Below are positions 45,688 through 56,749 of a stretch of DNA of 64,000 nt, in pieces. This stretch comes from Brevundimonas sp. (lineage in GTDB: Bacteria > Pseudomonadota > Alphaproteobacteria > Caulobacterales > Caulobacteraceae), in assembly GCF_016742135.1 (NCBI RefSeq), contig NZ_JACVCG010000002.1:372001-436000 (forward strand), read 5' to 3'. The notes under the pieces were generated by a model. It was not told where the DNA came from, searched no databases, and was given only the letters and a program-made list of their open reading frames with translations. The position numbers were made by a program, and so were the translations under genes. How positions within the stretch are numbered: position 1 is the stretch's first letter; each line of letters begins with the position of its first letter.

Positions 45688-46284
45688 ATGTCCACATCTG
45701 CATCCGCAGTTCGCATCCTGTTGATTGCGCTGGCGGGATTGAGCCTGTCGGCCTGTGGCACGGTGGGGGCCGCGGCCGGGCTGGCGGGCGATGTGGCCGA
45801 AGGCGGTTACAACATCGCGGCGGGCACGGTGCGGCTGGGCGCGCGGGCGACGGGGCTGACGGGCGGGTCGCGGTCCGGAGCGTCAGTGCGGGTCGACAAT
45901 CCCGCACCGATCGTGCCGGGCACCATGCGGCCCTATCAGATCCGCGGGCGCTGGTACCATCCGGCCGAAGATCCGAATTATGAGGAGGTTGGCCTGGCTT
46001 CCTGGTACGGGCCGGGCTTTGACGGACGGCCCACGGCGACCGGCGAGCGGTTCGACCAGAACGCCCTGACGGCGGCGCACAAGACCCTGCCGCTGCCCGG
46101 TCTGGTGGAAGTGACCAATCTGGACAATGGCCGAAGCGTGGTTCTGCGACTGAATGACCGGGGACCGTTCGTGGATGGGCGGATCATCGATCTGTCGCGC
46201 GGGGCGGCGGATGAGCTGGGGCTGCTGCAGCGGGGTGTGGGCCGGGTGCGGGTGCGCTATCTGGGACCGGCCCCGAGGATATAG
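45688..46284 (+). CDS. rlpA: RlpA-family septal ring protein
   Basis: GLASWYGPGFDGRPTATGERFDQNALTAAHKTLPLPGLVEVTNLDNGRSVVLRLNDRGPF. Confidence 0.93.
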   Translation: MSTSASAVRILLIALAGLSLSACGTVGAAAGLAGDVAEGGYNIAAGTVRLGARATGLTGGSRSGASVRVDNPAPIVPGTMRPYQIRGRWYHPAEDPNYEEVGLASWYGPGFDGRPTATGERFDQNALTAAHKTLPLPGLVEVTNLDNGRSVVLRLNDRGPFVDGRIIDLSRGAADELGLLQRGVGRVRVRYLGPAPRI

Positions 46285-46364
46285 CGCGGGGTTGCTGCCA
46301 TCGCGGCTGTTGATATCGACGCATCGGGCTTGGTTTCCCCCCGGCATGTCGCCATTCTGAGCGG

Positions 46365-47009
46365 ATGACGCGCGGACGGTTCATCACCTTTGAAGGCGGG
46401 GAGGGTACCGGCAAGTCGACCCAGGCGGGGCGGCTGGCCGAGCGTCTGCGCGCGCGGGGTCTGGAAGTGCTGCTGACGCGGGAGCCGGGCGGTTCCGCAG
46501 GTGCCGAGGCGATTCGCGACCTGGTGGTCAATGGCGAGGGCGAACGCTGGTCGCCGACGACCGAGGTGCTGCTGATGTTCGCAGCGCGCAATGACCATCT
46601 GGAGCGGACCATCCGCCCGGCCCTGGCCGCCGGCCACTGGGTGATCTGTGACCGGTTCGCGGATTCCAGCCGGGCCTATCAGGGCGGGGGCGGCGGGGTG
46701 GACCGGGCCTTTATCGAGGCACTGGACCAGGCCGTGGTCGGGACGGACCAGCCGGACCTGACGCTGATCTTTGACCTGCCGGTCGAGGAAGGGCTGGAGC
46801 GGGCCTTTGGCCGGGGACTGTTCGAGACGCGGTTCGAGTCCAAGGGGCTGGCGTTTCACGCGCGACTGCGGCGGACCTTTCTGGACATCGCGGCCGACCA
46901 TGCCGAGCGCTGTCGGGTGATTGATGCGCGGGGCACGGAGGACGGCGTGGCCCTGCGCGTCTGGGACGCGATCGAGGCGCGGCTGCCCCTGCCGAAGGTT
47001 CCGGCGTGA
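46365..47009 (+). CDS. tmk: Thymidylate kinase
   Basis: RFITFEGGEGTGKSTQAGRLAERL; CDRFADSSRAYQGGGGGVD. Confidence 0.95.
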   Translation: MTRGRFITFEGGEGTGKSTQAGRLAERLRARGLEVLLTREPGGSAGAEAIRDLVVNGEGERWSPTTEVLLMFAARNDHLERTIRPALAAGHWVICDRFADSSRAYQGGGGGVDRAFIEALDQAVVGTDQPDLTLIFDLPVEEGLERAFGRGLFETRFESKGLAFHARLRRTFLDIAADHAERCRVIDARGTEDGVALRVWDAIEARLPLPKVPA

Positions 47010-47983
47010 CGGCTCACCCACGTGATCGCTATGACGAGGTCAGCCATGAGGCGGCCGAGCAGGCGTTCGTTGACGCCATGGCGGGCGGGCGGCTGCATCA
47101 CGGCTGGCTGTTGTGCGGGCCGGAGGGCGTGGGCAAGGCGGGCTTTGCCTATCGCGCGGCGCGGCGCCTGCTGGGGGCGGCACCGGACCCCGCGCGCGGG
47201 CCGCTGGGCAGTGCGCCCGGAGATCCGACCAACCAGCTGATTGCGGCCCAGTCGCATCCCGACCTGATGGTGCTGGAACGGGTGACCGAGGGCAGCAAGG
47301 CCCGGCGGACCATCTCGGTTGATCAGGCGCGGGAATTGCCGGGCTTCTTTTCCAAGAGCCCGTCGCGATCCGAGTGGCGGGTCGCGATCGTGGACAGCGC
47401 CGATGACCTGAACGTCAATGCTGCCAACGCCTTGCTGAAGATTCTTGAGGAGCCACCACAGCGCGGCGTGCTGTTTCTGGTGGCCCACTCGCCCGGGCGG
47501 CTGTTGCCGACCATCCGGTCGCGATGCCGGCGGCTGAGCTTTCCGGTGTGGCGTGAGGACCGGCTGACAAGTCTGTTGCAGGGTCGGCTGGGGCTGGACG
47601 AAGACCAGGCGCGGGCGGCGGCGCGGGCGGCGGGAGGATCTCCGGGCCGGGCCCTGGCGCTGGCAGGAGATGAGGTCGCGGGTATCGACGCCCTGGTCGA
47701 CGGCTGGATGCGGGATTCCGACCTGAGCGCGGTGATCCCGGTCGCCGAGAGCCTGAAGCGCGCGGATGCGGGGCCCCGGTTCGAGCTGATCCTTGATCGG
47801 CTGGCCGCCGCAGTGAAGGGCCGGGCCCTGTCGGGCGGGCCGGGCGCGGAGGCCTGGGCCGAGCTGTGGTCCAGCATCCAGACGCGGGCGGACCAGACGG
47901 CGGGGCTGAACCTGGACCGGCAGGATGTGCTGTTCACCCTGATGGCCGAACTGGACCGGGCAAGGGCGCGCGCCGCATGCTGA
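47006..47983 (+). CDS. holB: DNA polymerase III subunit delta'
   Basis: GWLLCGPEGVGKAGFAYRAAR, NVNAANALLKILEEPPQRGVLFLVAHSPGRLLPTIRSRCRRL. Confidence 0.93.
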   Translation: MTAHPRDRYDEVSHEAAEQAFVDAMAGGRLHHGWLLCGPEGVGKAGFAYRAARRLLGAAPDPARGPLGSAPGDPTNQLIAAQSHPDLMVLERVTEGSKARRTISVDQARELPGFFSKSPSRSEWRVAIVDSADDLNVNAANALLKILEEPPQRGVLFLVAHSPGRLLPTIRSRCRRLSFPVWREDRLTSLLQGRLGLDEDQARAAARAAGGSPGRALALAGDEVAGIDALVDGWMRDSDLSAVIPVAESLKRADAGPRFELILDRLAAAVKGRALSGGPGAEAWAELWSSIQTRADQTAGLNLDRQDVLFTLMAELDRARARAAC

Positions 47984-48765
47984 TCGACAGCCACGTCAAT
48001 CTGCACGCGCCGCAGTTCGATGAAGACCGCGATGCGGTGATCGCCCGGGCGCGCGAGGCCGGGGTCGGCCTGATGGTCGAGATTTCCGACCGGCTGGCGA
48101 CCTTCGAAGCCACCCACGGGCTGGCCATGGCGCATGACGACATCTGGTGCACGGTCGGGGTGCACCCGCATGAGGCGCGGCACTATGCGGATCTGACCGT
48201 CGATCGACTGGTGAAATTGGCAGAGCGAGAAAAGGTCGTTGGAATAGGCGAGTGCGGGCTGGACTTCCACTATGATCTCAGCCCGCGCGAGACGCAGGCG
48301 GAGGTGTTTCGGGTGCATGTCGAGGCGGCCCGGCGGACGGGACTGCCGCTGGTGGTGCATACGCGGGAGGCCGATGAGGTCATGGCCGGAATCCTGCGCG
48401 AGGAGATGGCAGCCGGACCGTTCAAACTCCTCATGCACTGCTACACCAGTGGTCCGGAACTGGCGGAACTGGCAGCAGAATTGGGCGCATGGTTCTCGGT
48501 CTCGGGCATTGCGACCTTCAAGGCGGCCGAGGATGTGCGGGCGGTGATCCGCGACATGCCGGGCGACCGAATCATCGTCGAGACCGACTGTCCCTATCTG
48601 GCGCCAGTGCCGCACCGGGGCCGGCGAAACGAGCCGGCCTGGGTCGGGCACGTGCTGGACAAGCTGGCCGAGATCCGGGGCTGGACCCGCGATGAGGCCG
48701 AGGCGCGCACGACCGATGCCTTCTTTGCCCTGTTCGACCGCATTCCCCGGCCGGAGGGGGCATGA
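47977..48765 (+). CDS. TatD-family hydrolase
   Basis: MLIDSHVNLHAPQF, GIGECGLDFHYDLSPRETQAEVF, IIVETDCPYLAPVPHRGRRNEPAWV. Confidence 0.93.
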   Translation: MLIDSHVNLHAPQFDEDRDAVIARAREAGVGLMVEISDRLATFEATHGLAMAHDDIWCTVGVHPHEARHYADLTVDRLVKLAEREKVVGIGECGLDFHYDLSPRETQAEVFRVHVEAARRTGLPLVVHTREADEVMAGILREEMAAGPFKLLMHCYTSGPELAELAAELGAWFSVSGIATFKAAEDVRAVIRDMPGDRIIVETDCPYLAPVPHRGRRNEPAWVGHVLDKLAEIRGWTRDEAEARTTDAFFALFDRIPRPEGA

Positions 48766-49565
48766 GCGGTGAACTGGAGATCGTCGTCCTGGGCTGCGGC
48801 TCGTCGGGCGGCGTGCCGCGTGGCGATGGCGACTGGGGCGCCTGTGATCCGTCCGAGCCCCGGAACCGGCGCATGCGCTGTTCGATGCTGGCGCGTCTGA
48901 CGGGCGCAGACGGTGAGACAACGGCCCTGATCGATACCTCGCCGGACCTGCGCGAGCAGGCGCTGGCGGCCGGGCTCAAGCACGTCGATGCCGTGCTCTA
49001 TACCCACGACCACGCCGACCAGACGCACGGCATTGATGACCTCCGGGTCTTCGTGTTGCGCAACCGCGCGCGCATTCCGGCCTGGATGGACGCCCCGACG
49101 CGCGAGGCCCTGGAGGAACGGTTCCGATACATTTTCGAGAGCCAGCAGGGTTATCCTGCTCTGCTGGAAGCGCGGGACATCCCTCCGCATGGCACGCCGT
49201 GGTCGGTCGAGGGAGCAGGGGGGGCCATTCCCGTCGTGACCTTTGACCAGGGGCATGGGCCGATCCGGTCCGTCGGCTATCGGCTGGGCCCGGTCAGCTA
49301 TTCCAGCGATGTGGATGCCCTGGATGAAACGGCGCTGGAGGCCGTGCGGGGCAGTGAGCTCTGGATCGTCGATGCGCTGCGCTGGACGCCGCATCCGACC
49401 CACGCCCACGTCGACCGCGCGCTGGAGTGGATTGAACGAACCGGCGTGCCGAACGCTCTACTGACCAACCTGCACCTCGACCTCGACTACCGCTCGCTGA
49501 AGTCGCGCCTGCCGGCCCATGTCGATGTCGCCCATGACGGGTGGACCGCAAACTTCAGTCTTTGA
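48762..49565 (+). CDS. MBL-fold metallo-hydrolase (PhnP-like)
   Basis: LGCGSSGGVPRGDGDWGACDP; YTHDHADQTHGIDDLR. Confidence 0.9.
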   Translation: MSGELEIVVLGCGSSGGVPRGDGDWGACDPSEPRNRRMRCSMLARLTGADGETTALIDTSPDLREQALAAGLKHVDAVLYTHDHADQTHGIDDLRVFVLRNRARIPAWMDAPTREALEERFRYIFESQQGYPALLEARDIPPHGTPWSVEGAGGAIPVVTFDQGHGPIRSVGYRLGPVSYSSDVDALDETALEAVRGSELWIVDALRWTPHPTHAHVDRALEWIERTGVPNALLTNLHLDLDYRSLKSRLPAHVDVAHDGWTANFSL

Positions 49566-49636
49566 TTAGAGGCAATCTGCGGCCCGTTCTTTATTTCGCA
49601 TAATATATCTTAGGCGATAAACGGAGAGCCGAAAAA

Positions 49637-49664
49637 GCCCGCCGGAGTGCGTTCCCCGGCGGGC
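49637..49664. terminator. Terminator-like hairpin between convergent genes
   Basis: GCCCGCCGG...CCGGCGGGC flanked by CCGAAAAA and CCTTTCGG. Confidence 0.75.
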
Positions 49665-49683
49665 CCTTTCGGTTCGCGGCAGA

Positions 49684-51504
49684 CTAGCCTGCGGCGCGGG
49701 TCAGAACATCGGCCAGCGCGTTCATACGGCGCGCCGCCAGCGGCGCCACGCCCTGGGCTCCGGCAGCTGCCTTCAGCGAAGCCGACGCCGCGGTGGCGGC
49801 GGCGGCGTCGATCCGACCTCCGCGCCAGCCGGTGATCACTCCGGTCACCTGCTGGGCCAGGGTTGCCTCAATCGCGCCGGCGCGCTGCAGTTGATCGAGA
49901 TAGGCCCCGGCGACGTCGGGCGTGTCGGCCCAGCTGATCCGGGTCTGGGTCTGGGGGTTGATCTCGTCCGTCATGATGGCTTCGGCGGCGGCGATCTCGG
50001 CAGCCGAAAGCTGGTCGGACGGCACCAGACGCAGCACGTCGAGGCCGCGCGCGATCTCGGCGGAATAGATCCGGCCGTTGAACCAGTAAGCCGACCACGA
50101 ACCGCCGATCATCAGCCGGTCACCCAGCGGCCCCCGGTCGAAATAGGCGATCTCGGTCGGGGCCATCGGATCGGTGAAGTCCATGATGGAGACACCGCCC
50201 TGGTACCAGGCCTGGACCATCAGATCGCGGCCGGGCACCGGAATGATGTTGCCGTTGTGGGCCACACAGTTTTCGGCCGGTCCCTGGATCGACGGCAGCT
50301 TGTGGAAGGACCGTCCGCGCAGTTCACCGTTGGTGATGGTCGCGATCAGGTTGGCGCCCCAGTTGCCGGGTGCATCGGCCGTGCAGCGCGGTGCCGTGCC
50401 GCCGCCCCACTCGTCGGTGAAGACCACCTTGGTGCCGGTGTTGTCGAAGGTCGCCGAGTGCCAGTAGGCCATGTCGGGATCGAAGATGTCCGAGATGCGC
50501 TGCGGGTTCTTGGGATCCGAAATGTCGAGCAGGATGCCGTTTCCGGAGCAGGCTCCGGCGGCCTGTCCGATCTCCGGGAAGACGGTGATGTCGTGGCAGT
50601 GGTTGGTCTGCGCCGTCGCCTGACTGGCGACACCCGCGCGACCGCCCTTCCAGAGACCGGCCACCTGTCCGGTCTCGCGATCCTCGAAGATGCGCGGACG
50701 GTTGACGATGGCGGCGTCCTGGGGACGGTCCAGACGCACCTCGATCACGTCGATCGAATAGAGCGCCGTGTCGGGGTTGGTGGCGGGGTCACCATCCGAG
50801 CAGATGGCCAGTTCATCGCTGCGGCGAACGCCGGCCGTGGCCGAGTTATAGATATAGAGGATGTTCGGATCGGCCGGGTTCGGCACCAGGGTGTGCGTGT
50901 GCGAGCCACGGCAGGTCTGGACGGCCGCAACCTGACGCGGGGCCTTGATGTCGCTGATGTCGAAGATCCGCACGCCGCGGAAACGTTCGGGGTTCACGGC
51001 CCCGTCGGCACCCGAAGCGCCACAGTCCAGACGGCCGTTGTTCTGCTCGACCGACATGAACAGCAGATTCCCGTGGACCGAGACATCGCCCTGCCCGCCC
51101 GGGCAAACCACGGAGGTCACCAGTTCGGGGGCCCCTGCCCCACTGATGTCATAGATGTTGAAGCCGTTGAAATTGCCGACGAACAGGCGGCCGCCCGAGA
51201 CGGCCATGTCGCTGTTGGCCAGGGCCAGCGGGCTGTAGCGCGGCGGATTGGCACGATAGGCCGCTGCCTCTTCGCGGGTGGTCGGCGGCGCGAAAATGGC
51301 GTCCGGATCGAAGAAGCCGGGAGGCGGCGCCAGGGTGTGTTCGAGCGCGAGGCCCGAGCTGGCCGAGGCCGCATCATAGATGCCCGGGGCAAGTGTGGTC
51401 CGCTCGTCGGAGGGAATGGTCTGGATCTGGGCCGAGGCGACACTGGCCCCCAGCAGGACGGCCATGGCGGCGACGGATGAATACAGGGCTTTGCGAACAA
51501 ACAT
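49684..51504 (-). CDS. LVIVD-repeat-like exported protein
   Basis: Signal peptide MFVRKALYSSVAAMAVLLGASVASAQ; repeated (V/I)FDISD-type segments. Confidence 0.75.
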   Translation of the reverse strand: MFVRKALYSSVAAMAVLLGASVASAQIQTIPSDERTTLAPGIYDAASASSGLALEHTLAPPPGFFDPDAIFAPPTTREEAAAYRANPPRYSPLALANSDMAVSGGRLFVGNFNGFNIYDISGAGAPELVTSVVCPGGQGDVSVHGNLLFMSVEQNNGRLDCGASGADGAVNPERFRGVRIFDISDIKAPRQVAAVQTCRGSHTHTLVPNPADPNILYIYNSATAGVRRSDELAICSDGDPATNPDTALYSIDVIEVRLDRPQDAAIVNRPRIFEDRETGQVAGLWKGGRAGVASQATAQTNHCHDITVFPEIGQAAGACSGNGILLDISDPKNPQRISDIFDPDMAYWHSATFDNTGTKVVFTDEWGGGTAPRCTADAPGNWGANLIATITNGELRGRSFHKLPSIQGPAENCVAHNGNIIPVPGRDLMVQAWYQGGVSIMDFTDPMAPTEIAYFDRGPLGDRLMIGGSWSAYWFNGRIYSAEIARGLDVLRLVPSDQLSAAEIAAAEAIMTDEINPQTQTRISWADTPDVAGAYLDQLQRAGAIEATLAQQVTGVITGWRGGRIDAAAATAASASLKAAAGAQGVAPLAARRMNALADVLTRAAG

Positions 51505-51526
51505 GGCCGCTCCTTGGGTCAAGGGT

Positions 51527-52243
51527 TCAGAGTTCAGACAGAAGGGATTGCATACGCAGGATTTCGGCCGACTGGTCGGCGACGACGGATGCCGCGAAGT
51601 CCGACAGCATCGGATCATTGCCGGAGTCCGGCCAGGACAGCAGCTCATCGACCATGTCGAGGGCACCCTGATGGTGCTGGATCATGCCCTCGAGGAACAG
51701 GCGATCGAATTCGGGCCCTTCGGCGGCGGCCAGCGCGCGCATCTGGGCCGGTGACAACATGCCGGGCATGATCGGAACCGTGTCGGGATCGACCGGCGCC
51801 GCGCCGTGGCCGCCATGGCCGGCGTGGGCGTCGTGGCCCGTACGAGCGTCGTGGGCCGTTGAGGCCGACGGGGCAGGTCCGTGGCCAGCGTGCAGGTCTG
51901 CGGCTTCCAGCGGCAGGCCGCGCGACAGAAGCCAGTTCTGCATCAGGTCGATCTCGGCTTCCTGGCTGAGGGCGATGCGGCGACCGATGGCGCGAACGGC
52001 GGGCGAACTGGCCCGGGTCTGCAGCAGCTCGACCATCTCCACGGCCTGGCCGTGGTGGACGATCATGTGCTGCATGAAGCGGACGTCCTGCTCGGTATAG
52101 GTCGTGCGGCTGAGGTCGACGGCCTCGGCGGCCGTGATCTGGCGCGAGGCGGCACCGGGGGCGCCCGGGTTCACGATCGGGGCCGCAACGGGGTCCTGGG
52201 CGACGATCAGACCGGCCAGGGCAATGCCCAGATAGTGAAACAA
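51527..52243 (-). CDS. DUF305-family exported protein
   Basis: DVRFMQHMIVHHGQAVEMVELL and LEGMIQHHQGALDMVDELL; His-rich linker HDARTGHDAHAGHGGHG. Confidence 0.88.
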   Translation of the reverse strand: MFHYLGIALAGLIVAQDPVAAPIVNPGAPGAASRQITAAEAVDLSRTTYTEQDVRFMQHMIVHHGQAVEMVELLQTRASSPAVRAIGRRIALSQEAEIDLMQNWLLSRGLPLEAADLHAGHGPAPSASTAHDARTGHDAHAGHGGHGAAPVDPDTVPIMPGMLSPAQMRALAAAEGPEFDRLFLEGMIQHHQGALDMVDELLSWPDSGNDPMLSDFAASVVADQSAEILRMQSLLSEL

Positions 52244-52369
52244 GACGCGAAACCCCTACCCATTCTCGACGCGGGGCAGACTAGGTCCGCAAGGGTCGGA
52301 GGCGCAAGGAGAAAGGCCCCTGCCCCAACCTTACAAATCGCTCATGTTCGCCCCGCGCGGCGCGCGATC

Positions 52370-53773
52370 CTAGATGTGGATCACCCGGCCATACGCATCC
52401 AGCGCGGCCTCGTGCATGGCCTCGGACATCGTGGGGTGCGGATAGACAATGCCGTGGATGTCCTCTTCGGTCGCCTCAAGCGTGATGGCGGTAACATAGC
52501 CCTGGATCATCTCGGTCACCTCGGCGCCGATCATATGGGCCCCGATCAGGGCGCCCGTCTTCGCGTCGAAGATGGTCTTCACAAAGCCCTCGGTCTCGCC
52601 CGAGGCGATGGCCTTGCCGTTCACCTTGAAAGGGAAGCGGCCGATCTTCACTTCGCGCTTTTCTTCCTTCGCCTGCTGCTCGGTGATGCCGACCGAGGCG
52701 ACCTGGGGCTGGGCATAGGTACAGCCGGCGATGGGGGAATGGACATTGGGCGTCTTGAAGCCCGCGATGTGCTCGGCGGCGTGGATGCCTTCGTGCGAGG
52801 CCTTGTGCGCCAGCCAGGGCGCGCCGGCGCAGTCGCCGATGGCGTAGAGGCCCTTCACATTGGTGCGGCAGTGGCCGTCGATGGTGATGTGGCCGCGGTC
52901 CATGGTGACGCCCAGCGCCTCCAGCCCGATGCCGTCGGTATTGGCAGTGATGCCGACCGCCGAGATGCAGACCTCGGCCTCGAGCGTTTCGTCACCCTTG
53001 GCGGATTTGATCGAAACGGCGACGCCCTTGGTCGATTTCTTCACCGAATTGACGGTGCAGCCGGTGCGGAATTTCATGCCGCGCTTTTCGAACGCCTTTT
53101 GCGCGGCCTTCGAGACCTCGATGTCCTCGACCGGCATGATGCGGTCGACGGCCTCGACCACCGTGACCTCGGCCCCGAGCGCACGATAGAAGCTGCCGAA
53201 CTCGATGCCGATGGCGCCCGAGCCGATCACGACGATGGATTTGGGCATGAATTTCGGCGCCATGGCCTCGCGATAGGCCCAGATGCGGTCGCCGTCGGCT
53301 TCCAGCCCGATCTGGGGGATGGCGCGGGCGCGGGCGCCGACCGCCAGCATGACGGCCTTGGCCTCGACCGTGCGGCTGCCCCCGGCCTTGAGGTCGATGA
53401 CGACCTTGGGGGCGGCCTTGCCCTTTTCCAGCTTCGCCGTGCCCTCGATGACCTCGATCTTGTTCTTTTTCATCAGGAAACCGACGCCGCTGTTCAGCTG
53501 TTTGGCGACGTTCCGCGACCGCTGGATGATGGCCTCGAAGTCGAACCCGACCTTGTCGGCGCTGAGGCCATAGTCCTTGAGGTGGCTCAGGCTCTCGTAC
53601 TTTTCGCCCGACTTGAGCAGGGCCTTGGTCGGGATACAGCCCCAGTTCAGGCAGATCCCGCCCAGGTTTTCGCGCTCGACGATGGCGACCTTCTGGCCCA
53701 GCTGGCTGGCCCGAATGGCCGCCACATAGCCGCCCGGGCCCGAGCCGATGACGATGAGATCGAATTCAGCCAC
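52370..53773 (-). CDS. lpd: Dihydrolipoyl dehydrogenase
   Basis: GGICLNWGCIPTKALLKSGE; adjacent to PDH E2. Confidence 0.95.
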   Translation of the reverse strand: MAEFDLIVIGSGPGGYVAAIRASQLGQKVAIVERENLGGICLNWGCIPTKALLKSGEKYESLSHLKDYGLSADKVGFDFEAIIQRSRNVAKQLNSGVGFLMKKNKIEVIEGTAKLEKGKAAPKVVIDLKAGGSRTVEAKAVMLAVGARARAIPQIGLEADGDRIWAYREAMAPKFMPKSIVVIGSGAIGIEFGSFYRALGAEVTVVEAVDRIMPVEDIEVSKAAQKAFEKRGMKFRTGCTVNSVKKSTKGVAVSIKSAKGDETLEAEVCISAVGITANTDGIGLEALGVTMDRGHITIDGHCRTNVKGLYAIGDCAGAPWLAHKASHEGIHAAEHIAGFKTPNVHSPIAGCTYAQPQVASVGITEQQAKEEKREVKIGRFPFKVNGKAIASGETEGFVKTIFDAKTGALIGAHMIGAEVTEMIQGYVTAITLEATEEDIHGIVYPHPTMSEAMHEAALDAYGRVIHI

Positions 53774-53783
53774 GGTGTCGTCC

Positions 53784-55055
53784 TTACGCCAGCATCGTCA
53801 CGGGGTTTTCGATCATCGGCTTGAACGCCTGCAGGAAGCGGGCGCCGATGGCCCCGTCGACCACGCGGTGATCGCAGGTCAGGGTGACCGTCATGACGGT
53901 CGCGACCGCCAGACTGTCGCCACGCACGACGGGGCGCTTCTCCCCTGCCCCGACGCTCATGATCGCGCCCTGGGGCTCGTTGAGGATCGAGGCAAAGGAC
54001 TTGATGCCGAACATGCCGAGGTTCGAGACCGAGAAGGTGCCGCCCTGGAATTCCTCGGGCTTCAGCTTGCGGTCGCGGGCGCGCTTGGCCAGGTCCTTGG
54101 ATTCCGTGGCGATCTCGGCCAGCGACTTGGTCTCGGCCTTGCGGATGATCGGGGTGATCAGGCCGCCGTCGATGGCCACCGCCATGGCGACATCGGCGTG
54201 GTGATGCAGGGCGATGCCTTCCGGCGAATAGCTGGCGTTGGCCTCTGGGACGGCCTTCAGGGCCATGGCCACGGCCTTCATGATGAAGTCGTTGACCGAA
54301 ACCTTGATGCCCTGCGGTTCGAGGATCGCATTGACCTGGGCGCGGGCAGCCAGCAGGCCGTCGATCTCGCAATCGATGGTCAGCGGGAAGTGCGGCACGT
54401 CGCGGAAGCTGTCGGTCAGGCGGCGGGCGATGGCCTTCCGCATGCCGTCCAGCGGGATCAGATCATAGCTGCCGTCCGGGATGCCCATCTGAGCCAGAGA
54501 CTGAACCTTGCGGGGTTCGCCCTGGGTCGCGGCGGTCGAGGTCGCAACGGTGCCGCCCTTCAGGCCCTCGACGTCGCGCTTGACGATACGCCCGTGCGGA
54601 CCCGTGCCCTTGACCGACTTCAGGTCGACGCCGTTCTGCGCGGCGATACGCCGGGCCAGCGGCGAGGCGAAGATGCGTTCGCCGTCTTTCGCGGGGGCCG
54701 GTGAGGCCTTGGGAGCCTCCGCCTTCTCAGCCTTCGGCTCCGGCTTGGGCTCGGGCGTCGCTTCAGCCTTGGCCTCGTCCTTCGCAGGCTCAGCCTTCTT
54801 CGGCGCGGGTGCAGCGTCGTCGCCGGCCAGGCGGGCGATGGGGGTGTTGACCTTCACGCCCTCGGTCCCGGCCTCGACCAGAATTTCCAGCACTTCGCCC
54901 TCATCGACGGCCTCGACCTCCATGGTCGCCTTGTCGGTCTCGATCTCGGCGATCACATCCCCGGCCGAGACGGTGTCGCCGACCTTGACGTGCCATTTGG
55001 CCAGAACGCCCTCTTCCATCGTCGGGGACAGGGCGGGCATCAAAATGTCGGTCAT
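53784..55055 (-). CDS. pdhC: Pyruvate dehydrogenase E2 (dihydrolipoamide acetyltransferase)
   Basis: Lipoyl domain [15 protein letters not shown], peripheral binding domain, C-terminal [16 protein letters not shown]. Confidence 0.95.
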   Translation of the reverse strand: MTDILMPALSPTMEEGVLAKWHVKVGDTVSAGDVIAEIETDKATMEVEAVDEGEVLEILVEAGTEGVKVNTPIARLAGDDAAPAPKKAEPAKDEAKAEATPEPKPEPKAEKAEAPKASPAPAKDGERIFASPLARRIAAQNGVDLKSVKGTGPHGRIVKRDVEGLKGGTVATSTAATQGEPRKVQSLAQMGIPDGSYDLIPLDGMRKAIARRLTDSFRDVPHFPLTIDCEIDGLLAARAQVNAILEPQGIKVSVNDFIMKAVAMALKAVPEANASYSPEGIALHHHADVAMAVAIDGGLITPIIRKAETKSLAEIATESKDLAKRARDRKLKPEEFQGGTFSVSNLGMFGIKSFASILNEPQGAIMSVGAGEKRPVVRGDSLAVATVMTVTLTCDHRVVDGAIGARFLQAFKPMIENPVTMLA

Positions 55056-55062
55056 GCGGCGC

Positions 55063-55362
55063 TCACTCCTTCTCGACGAGGGTCTGGACGTCGTTGCGCT
55101 TCAGGATGTCCGAGAAGCCCTCGAGGATGGCGTTATAGGCCTTCCGCTCATCCTGGCCGTGACGGACGGCATAGCCGTGGGCCATGTGTTTCGCCGCCAG
55201 CGCCAGCATGTGGCCGTACTGGCGCGGGTCGTTGAAGGCGGGCTTGATCGACATGACCGGCTCGCCACGCGACCACCACATGCGTGTGAACTCGACGGCA
55301 TCAGGGTCGGAGGCAACGCTTTCCGGCGTCGTCAGCTGGAATTCGGAGATTTCCTGGGTCAT
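55063..55362 (-). CDS. DUF5076-like protein within the pdh cluster
   Basis: 99-aa ORF with a 4-nt overlap with pdhB; family name from memory. Confidence 0.7.
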   Translation of the reverse strand: MTQEISEFQLTTPESVASDPDAVEFTRMWWSRGEPVMSIKPAFNDPRQYGHMLALAAKHMAHGYAVRHGQDERKAYNAILEGFSDILKRNDVQTLVEKE

Positions 55363-56747
55363 GCGGTCACCGATTTCACAGCCTTGATGATCTTGTCGAC
55401 GCCCGGAAGCGACAGGGCTTCCAGATTGGCGGCATAGGGCAGCGGCACATCTTCCTGATGCACGCGCAGGGGCGGGGCATCCAGATAGTCGAAGGCGTGT
55501 TCGATGACCCGGGCCACGACCTCGGCTCCGACGCCCATGGGACCCCAGCCTTCCTCGGCCGAGACCAGACGGTTGGTCTTCTTCACGCTCTCAACGATGG
55601 TCTCGTGATCCAGAGGGCGCAGGGTCCGCAGATCGACGACCTCGCACTCGATCCCCTCCTCCGCCAGCTTTTCAGCGGCCTGCAGGGCAAAGCCGACCAT
55701 GCGGCTGTGGGCCGTGATGGTGACGTCGGTGCCCTCGCGGCGGACCTTGGCCTTGCCGATCGGCAGGACGTAGTCCTCGACCTCGGGCACGTCGAACTCC
55801 AGGCCGTACATCATCTCGTGCTCGAGGAAGACGACCGGATTGGGATCGCGGATCGCCGCCTTCAGCAGGCCCTTGGCGTCGGCGGCGTCATAGGGGGCAA
55901 TGACCTTCAGGCCGGGCACCTGGGCGTACCAGGCGGAATAGTCCTGGCTGTGCTGGGCGCCGACACGGCTTGCGGCCCCGTTTGGCCCGCGGAACACGAT
56001 CGGCGCACGGATCTGACCGCCCGACATATAGAGGGTCTTGGCCGCCGAGTTGATGATGTGGTCGATGGCCTGCATGCCAAAGTTCCAGGTCATGAACTCG
56101 ACGATCGGTTTCAGCCCCGCCATGGCCGCGCCGACGCCCAGACCGGCAAAGCCGTGCTCGGTGATCGGGGTGTCGACAACGCGCTTGTCGCCGAATTCCT
56201 GCAGCAGCTCGCGGCTGACCTTGTAGGCTCCCTGGTACTGGGCGACCTCCTCGCCGATCAGGAAGACGCTTTCGTCGCGGCGCATCTCCTCGGCCATGGC
56301 GTCGCGCAGGGCGTCGCGGATGGTGGTCTTCACCAGTTTGGCGTCGCCGGGAATCTCGGGATCGCGCAGCTCGACCTTGGGCGTGGACGTCTCCGGCGGG
56401 GCCTTTTCGGGATCGCCTGTCTTGCCTTCGGCCGTGGCTTTCGGTGCGTCGGCCTCGGCCCTGGCAGAGTCCGGAGCGTCCGACGTCGGCGCAGGCGCGG
56501 CCGCGCCGTCCTCACCGGCCAGACGGGCGATGGGCGTATTGACTTTCACGCCTTCGGAGCCCTCGGCCACGAGGATTTCCAGCACTTCGCCCTCATCGAC
56601 AGCCTCGACCTCCATGGTCGCCTTGTCGGTTTCGATTTCGGCGATCACATCCCCGGCAGAGACCGTGTCCCCCGCCTTGATGTGCCATTTGGTCAGCGTG
56701 CCCTCTTCCATCGTGGGCGACAGCGCCGGCATCAGAATGTCGGTCAC
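55359..56747 (-). CDS. pdhB: Pyruvate dehydrogenase E1 beta with N-terminal lipoyl domain
   Basis: N-terminal lipoyl domain followed by E1-beta ([43 protein letters not shown]). Confidence 0.95.
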   Translation of the reverse strand: MTDILMPALSPTMEEGTLTKWHIKAGDTVSAGDVIAEIETDKATMEVEAVDEGEVLEILVAEGSEGVKVNTPIARLAGEDGAAAPAPTSDAPDSARAEADAPKATAEGKTGDPEKAPPETSTPKVELRDPEIPGDAKLVKTTIRDALRDAMAEEMRRDESVFLIGEEVAQYQGAYKVSRELLQEFGDKRVVDTPITEHGFAGLGVGAAMAGLKPIVEFMTWNFGMQAIDHIINSAAKTLYMSGGQIRAPIVFRGPNGAASRVGAQHSQDYSAWYAQVPGLKVIAPYDAADAKGLLKAAIRDPNPVVFLEHEMMYGLEFDVPEVEDYVLPIGKAKVRREGTDVTITAHSRMVGFALQAAEKLAEEGIECEVVDLRTLRPLDHETIVESVKKTNRLVSAEEGWGPMGVGAEVVARVIEHAFDYLDAPPLRVHQEDVPLPYAANLEALSLPGVDKIIKAVKSVTA

Positions 56748-56749
56748 GT

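Noticed and set aside
49891-53824. Long plus ORFs (529 aa, 647 aa) opposite LVIVD, DUF305 and lpd genes
   Set aside because: Antisense to well-supported genes; low-complexity Asp/Gly/His/Arg composition typical of shadow ORFs.
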